The notes under the pieces: model-generated
The model's database searches: none
Told to the model about the DNA's origin: nothing
The model's input: only the letters and a program-made list of their open reading frames with translations
Position numbers and translations under genes: made by a program
Part shown: piece by piece, positions 61,415-64,000 of the stretch
Layout of the letters: every line of letters begins with the position of its first letter
Position numbering within the stretch: the first letter of the stretch is position 1
DNA from: Enterobacter sp. JUb54
GTDB lineage: Bacteria > Pseudomonadota > Gammaproteobacteria > Enterobacterales > Enterobacteriaceae
Direction: 5' to 3'
Assembly: GCF_014298075.1 (NCBI RefSeq)
Contig: NZ_CP060418.1
Span: 4,836,001-4,900,000 of the forward strand
Length of the DNA stretch: 64,000 nucleotides

Positions 61415-63925
61415 TTATACATCTAAGGTTCTGGTCATCAGGTTGTAGAGTACATCGACGCTATCGGCATTTTTTATTTCATTGCGGAATTCCTCTTTCA
61501 TTAATTTACGGGCGAGGGTGGAGAAATATTTCATATGCGCACCAGGATCGGCAGACTTGCTGACCGTAAGCATAAAGACGGTTTCAACCAGTTGGTCGCC
61601 CCAGGTTATTGGCGTTTCCAGTGTCGCCATACTGATGGTCGAATCGGTAATGTGGTCAGATTTGGTATGCGGAATGGCAAAACCGTAGCCGACGGCGGTA
61701 GAGAAGGAGTCTTCGCGTGTCCAGATATCGTCACACAGGCGCTCCCTGCTGTCGGTGCGATGGTGCAGCCACAGGTTGTCGGTCATTTTCTTGATGGCTT
61801 CGTTTTTGTCCCGGGCATCAAGATTGAAAATAATAAATTCCGGCGCGAGAATCGGTTTCTGGCTTTTTGCCTTCACCGATGGGGCCTGAAGTGCGGCTTT
61901 CACCGCGGCGGAGTGAGTCAGCGCGAGAGCATCCAGTGCCAACTGCTGACATTGAGTAAAGTTTAGCTCACGCAAAGTGTGCTTCACACCTGGAATGGCG
62001 GTTCCGCTCATGCTGAGTTCGTCGAACCCCATGCCGGTGAGTAGTGGCAGGAAATCTTTGCTGGCCCCCAATTCACCGCACAGGCCAATCCATTTCCCGA
62101 CTCGGTGCACTTCATTGATGGCGAATTGCAGCGCGCGCAGGAAGGACGAGGCGTAGTTGTCATAGACGTTCGCCACCTGCGAATTTCCACGGTCGGCGGC
62201 AAAAAAGTACTGCGTCAGGTCATTGCTGCCGACGCTAAAGAAATCGGCGTATTCGGCCATTTCAGGAATCGCAAAGATAACGGACGGCACCTCCAACATG
62301 ACGCCGAGCGAGATGGCGTCGTTGAACGGCAATCCCTCCTCGCGCATTGTCTGCTTAACTGATTCCAGCACCTCACGACACCAGATAATCTCTTCCACGC
62401 TGGCAATCATTGGGATCATGACCTTCGCGTCGCCAATTGCAGAGGCGGTGAGAATGGCCTTGAGCTGCATAGCAAACAGCTCGCGATAGCGCGGATAGGT
62501 ACGTACCGCGCGATAGCCAAGGAACGGGTTCTCTTCGTCACCGAGATTCAGGTAATCGACGGGTTTATCGCCGCCGATATCAAAGGTGCGGAAAATGACC
62601 GGCTTACCGTCGGCGCAGGCCATTACGCGAGTATAAAGGTCGGCCAACTCGGCGTAGTCAGGCGGCGTTTCGCGGTCCATAAATGACATTTCGGTACGGA
62701 ACAGCCCAATCCCCTCGGCGCCGTTATTAAACGCGGCCTCGGCTTCCTCGAAACTGGCGATATTGGCAGCAATCTCCAGACGATGGCCGTCGGCAGTTAC
62801 CGCTGACTGGTGGACGTTACTCAGCATCTGCTGTTGCATCGTGTGCTGTACTGCCATTTCGTTACGGTAATAACGCAGGACCTGCTCATCAGGTGCCGTG
62901 ACTAAGATAGCTGGGTCGCCGTCGATAATAATGTTCTGCTGTAGTTGTAGATTGAGCGTGGAAAAATCGATATCGGTCAGCGTTGGGATGCCCAGCGAGC
63001 GGGCAAGGATCGCGGTATGTGATGTTTTTCCGGTGGCGGTAAGAACCATGCCTGCGAGCATCTGTTTATTAATGCTGAGGAACTTACTCGGCGTTAGGCT
63101 ATCAGCAAAAATAATAGATGGTGCATTAAGTTCGAGGCCATTTTGCGGGAGAGCATGCTCACCATAGACGGTAGTCAGAAGTTGACTGGTAATATCCAGA
63201 ACGTCCAGAACTCTTTCCTTTATATATTTGCTGGAAGAGCGGCTAAGTATCTCACAGAAATCCATTGCCGCTAATACGATGGCCCGCCAGCTATTTTCAC
63301 CGTTATCAATAAAGTGAACTATCGCTTCCTGGAAGGCGCTGTCTGTAATAATCGATAGATGCGCCTGGATAATATCGTGCTCGACGCCGACTTTTCTTTC
63401 CAGGACATCCAGTTTGGCCTGTTTTAATGTTTCAATACCGGCCTTCAGCGTCTGCTTTTCCTCAGCGGTTGCTTGGGTTTTCATGGGGGCGAGTGCCATG
63501 ATGTCGTCAAAGTTCAGGCTCTTCACAACCACTGGTCGGGCAATCGCCACGCCGCCGCTGATACGCGATCCCTGAATAAAACTCAACTGAGTTTCGCGCA
63601 GGGAACGGGGAAAATAGCCAGCCTGATCCAGCGTTTCTTCTTCTGAAGTAATCTCAAACTGCGGGAGTTTTTTCAGCAACGCGGAGAGCTCAGCCGCTGC
63701 GGTGTGGGCGTCTTTGCCGCTAAGGGTGATTTCGCAATCGTCGTTCAGCAACGTATCGGTGGCGACGAGAGAGAGTGCACTTTTGGCGCTGCCCTGTAAT
63801 CCGGTACGGATATTCTTCCAGCACACCTCAGACTGGAATGCGTTACAAAGGCGCTCAATATGTCCTGCCGGTCTGGCATGGATACCTTCCTTGAGCTCAC
63901 ACTGATAGGTAATCAATTCCGACAT
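61415..63925 (-). CDS. Multiphosphoryl transfer protein: HPr-EI-EIIA(Fru) fusion
   Basis: The 836-residue protein joins HPr (residues 1-90; active His in GIHARPAGH near 15), Enzyme I (about 115-670; active His in TGKTSHTAILARS near 300; PEP-binding GLFRTEMSF near 410 and GLCGELGA near 615) and a fructose-type EIIA (about 690-836; His in GFAIPHTKSDH). It resembles E. coli PtsA/FrwA. It can feed this PTS from PEP without the general EI and HPr. The ATG at 63925, behind GGGAGTGGTT, is the start; the longer frame is rejected. Confidence 0.94.
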   Translation of the reverse strand: MSELITYQCELKEGIHARPAGHIERLCNAFQSEVCWKNIRTGLQGSAKSALSLVATDTLLNDDCEITLSGKDAHTAAAELSALLKKLPQFEITSEEETLDQAGYFPRSLRETQLSFIQGSRISGGVAIARPVVVKSLNFDDIMALAPMKTQATAEEKQTLKAGIETLKQAKLDVLERKVGVEHDIIQAHLSIITDSAFQEAIVHFIDNGENSWRAIVLAAMDFCEILSRSSSKYIKERVLDVLDITSQLLTTVYGEHALPQNGLELNAPSIIFADSLTPSKFLSINKQMLAGMVLTATGKTSHTAILARSLGIPTLTDIDFSTLNLQLQQNIIIDGDPAILVTAPDEQVLRYYRNEMAVQHTMQQQMLSNVHQSAVTADGHRLEIAANIASFEEAEAAFNNGAEGIGLFRTEMSFMDRETPPDYAELADLYTRVMACADGKPVIFRTFDIGGDKPVDYLNLGDEENPFLGYRAVRTYPRYRELFAMQLKAILTASAIGDAKVMIPMIASVEEIIWCREVLESVKQTMREEGLPFNDAISLGVMLEVPSVIFAIPEMAEYADFFSVGSNDLTQYFFAADRGNSQVANVYDNYASSFLRALQFAINEVHRVGKWIGLCGELGASKDFLPLLTGMGFDELSMSGTAIPGVKHTLRELNFTQCQQLALDALALTHSAAVKAALQAPSVKAKSQKPILAPEFIIFNLDARDKNEAIKKMTDNLWLHHRTDSRERLCDDIWTREDSFSTAVGYGFAIPHTKSDHITDSTISMATLETPITWGDQLVETVFMLTVSKSADPGAHMKYFSTLARKLMKEEFRNEIKNADSVDVLYNLMTRTLDV

Positions 63926-64000
63926 AACCACTCCCAAAACTTTTCGCTAATGCGGGTTAATTTTGTTTTGCAGAACCTTGCCTGCATTTCATGAGTATAT

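Noticed and set aside
37165..64000. Search for a second copy of the tRNA-Gly 3' end as attR
   Set aside because: No match to the terminal TTCGCCCGCTCCA stretch was found by eye in the intergenic regions; an exact string search would settle it.

Overview
The window is chromosomal DNA of an enteric gammaproteobacterium (Enterobacterales). The first 37 kb follows the Escherichia coli backbone gene order almost exactly: fbaA-mscS-argO-yggE-argP-rpiA-serA, fau-ssrS-zapA-ygfB-pepP-ubiH-ubiI, gcvTHP, ygfF, bglA, yqfB-trhA-ygfZ-sdhE-cptA-fldB-xerD-dsbC-recJ-prfB-lysS-idi-actS, glyU. Two inserts, the scsABCD copper-tolerance genes and an RpiR-type regulator beside bglA, together with GC-rich codon use, suggest a Klebsiella/Raoultella/Citrobacter/Enterobacter-type host rather than E. 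coli. The species cannot be fixed from sequence alone.

Backbone (1-37,164). These genes serve glycolysis, the pentose-phosphate pathway, serine and glycine one-carbon metabolism, ubiquinone synthesis, division control, recombination and translation. RNA genes are 6S RNA (8654-8837, minus) and tRNA-Gly with anticodon CCC (37,091-37,164). prfB keeps its autoregulatory +1 frameshift.

Accessory region (37,165 to about 57,400). A P4-type tyrosine integrase sits directly behind tRNA-Gly. It is followed by an AT-rich pair of unfamiliar genes (38,621-40,607), each with an R-N-x3-H HEPN ribonuclease motif; this is the best candidate for an undescribed, probably defensive, system. An IS3-family element (40,775-42,018) lies between two gene stubs and has no target duplication. 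Next comes a minus-strand sugar or polyol operon (class I aldolase, GlpP-family antiterminator, FGGY kinase, SDR, 2-hydroxyacid dehydrogenase, galactitol-type EIIC). A near-perfect intrinsic terminator in its leader is a plausible target of the encoded antiterminator. A five-gene minus-strand cluster (two VOC proteins, GNAT, DUF1349, MdtM-like efflux) looks like a self-protection or detoxification unit, with a 49-residue membrane protein upstream. The right part holds DUF1062, a free-standing prolyl-tRNA editing protein, and satellite-phage remnants (AlpA, inovirus Gp2-like, one unknown gene). No second copy of the tRNA 3' end was found, so the right boundary of the island is unknown.

Right end (57,474-63,925). 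A minus-strand fructose-type PTS operon encodes an HPr-EI-EIIA fusion, EIIB, EIIC, a GatZ/KbaZ-like protein and transaldolase. With no GatY-type aldolase and no kinase visible, it may feed a ketohexose phosphate through a 4-epimerase step into fructose-6-phosphate.
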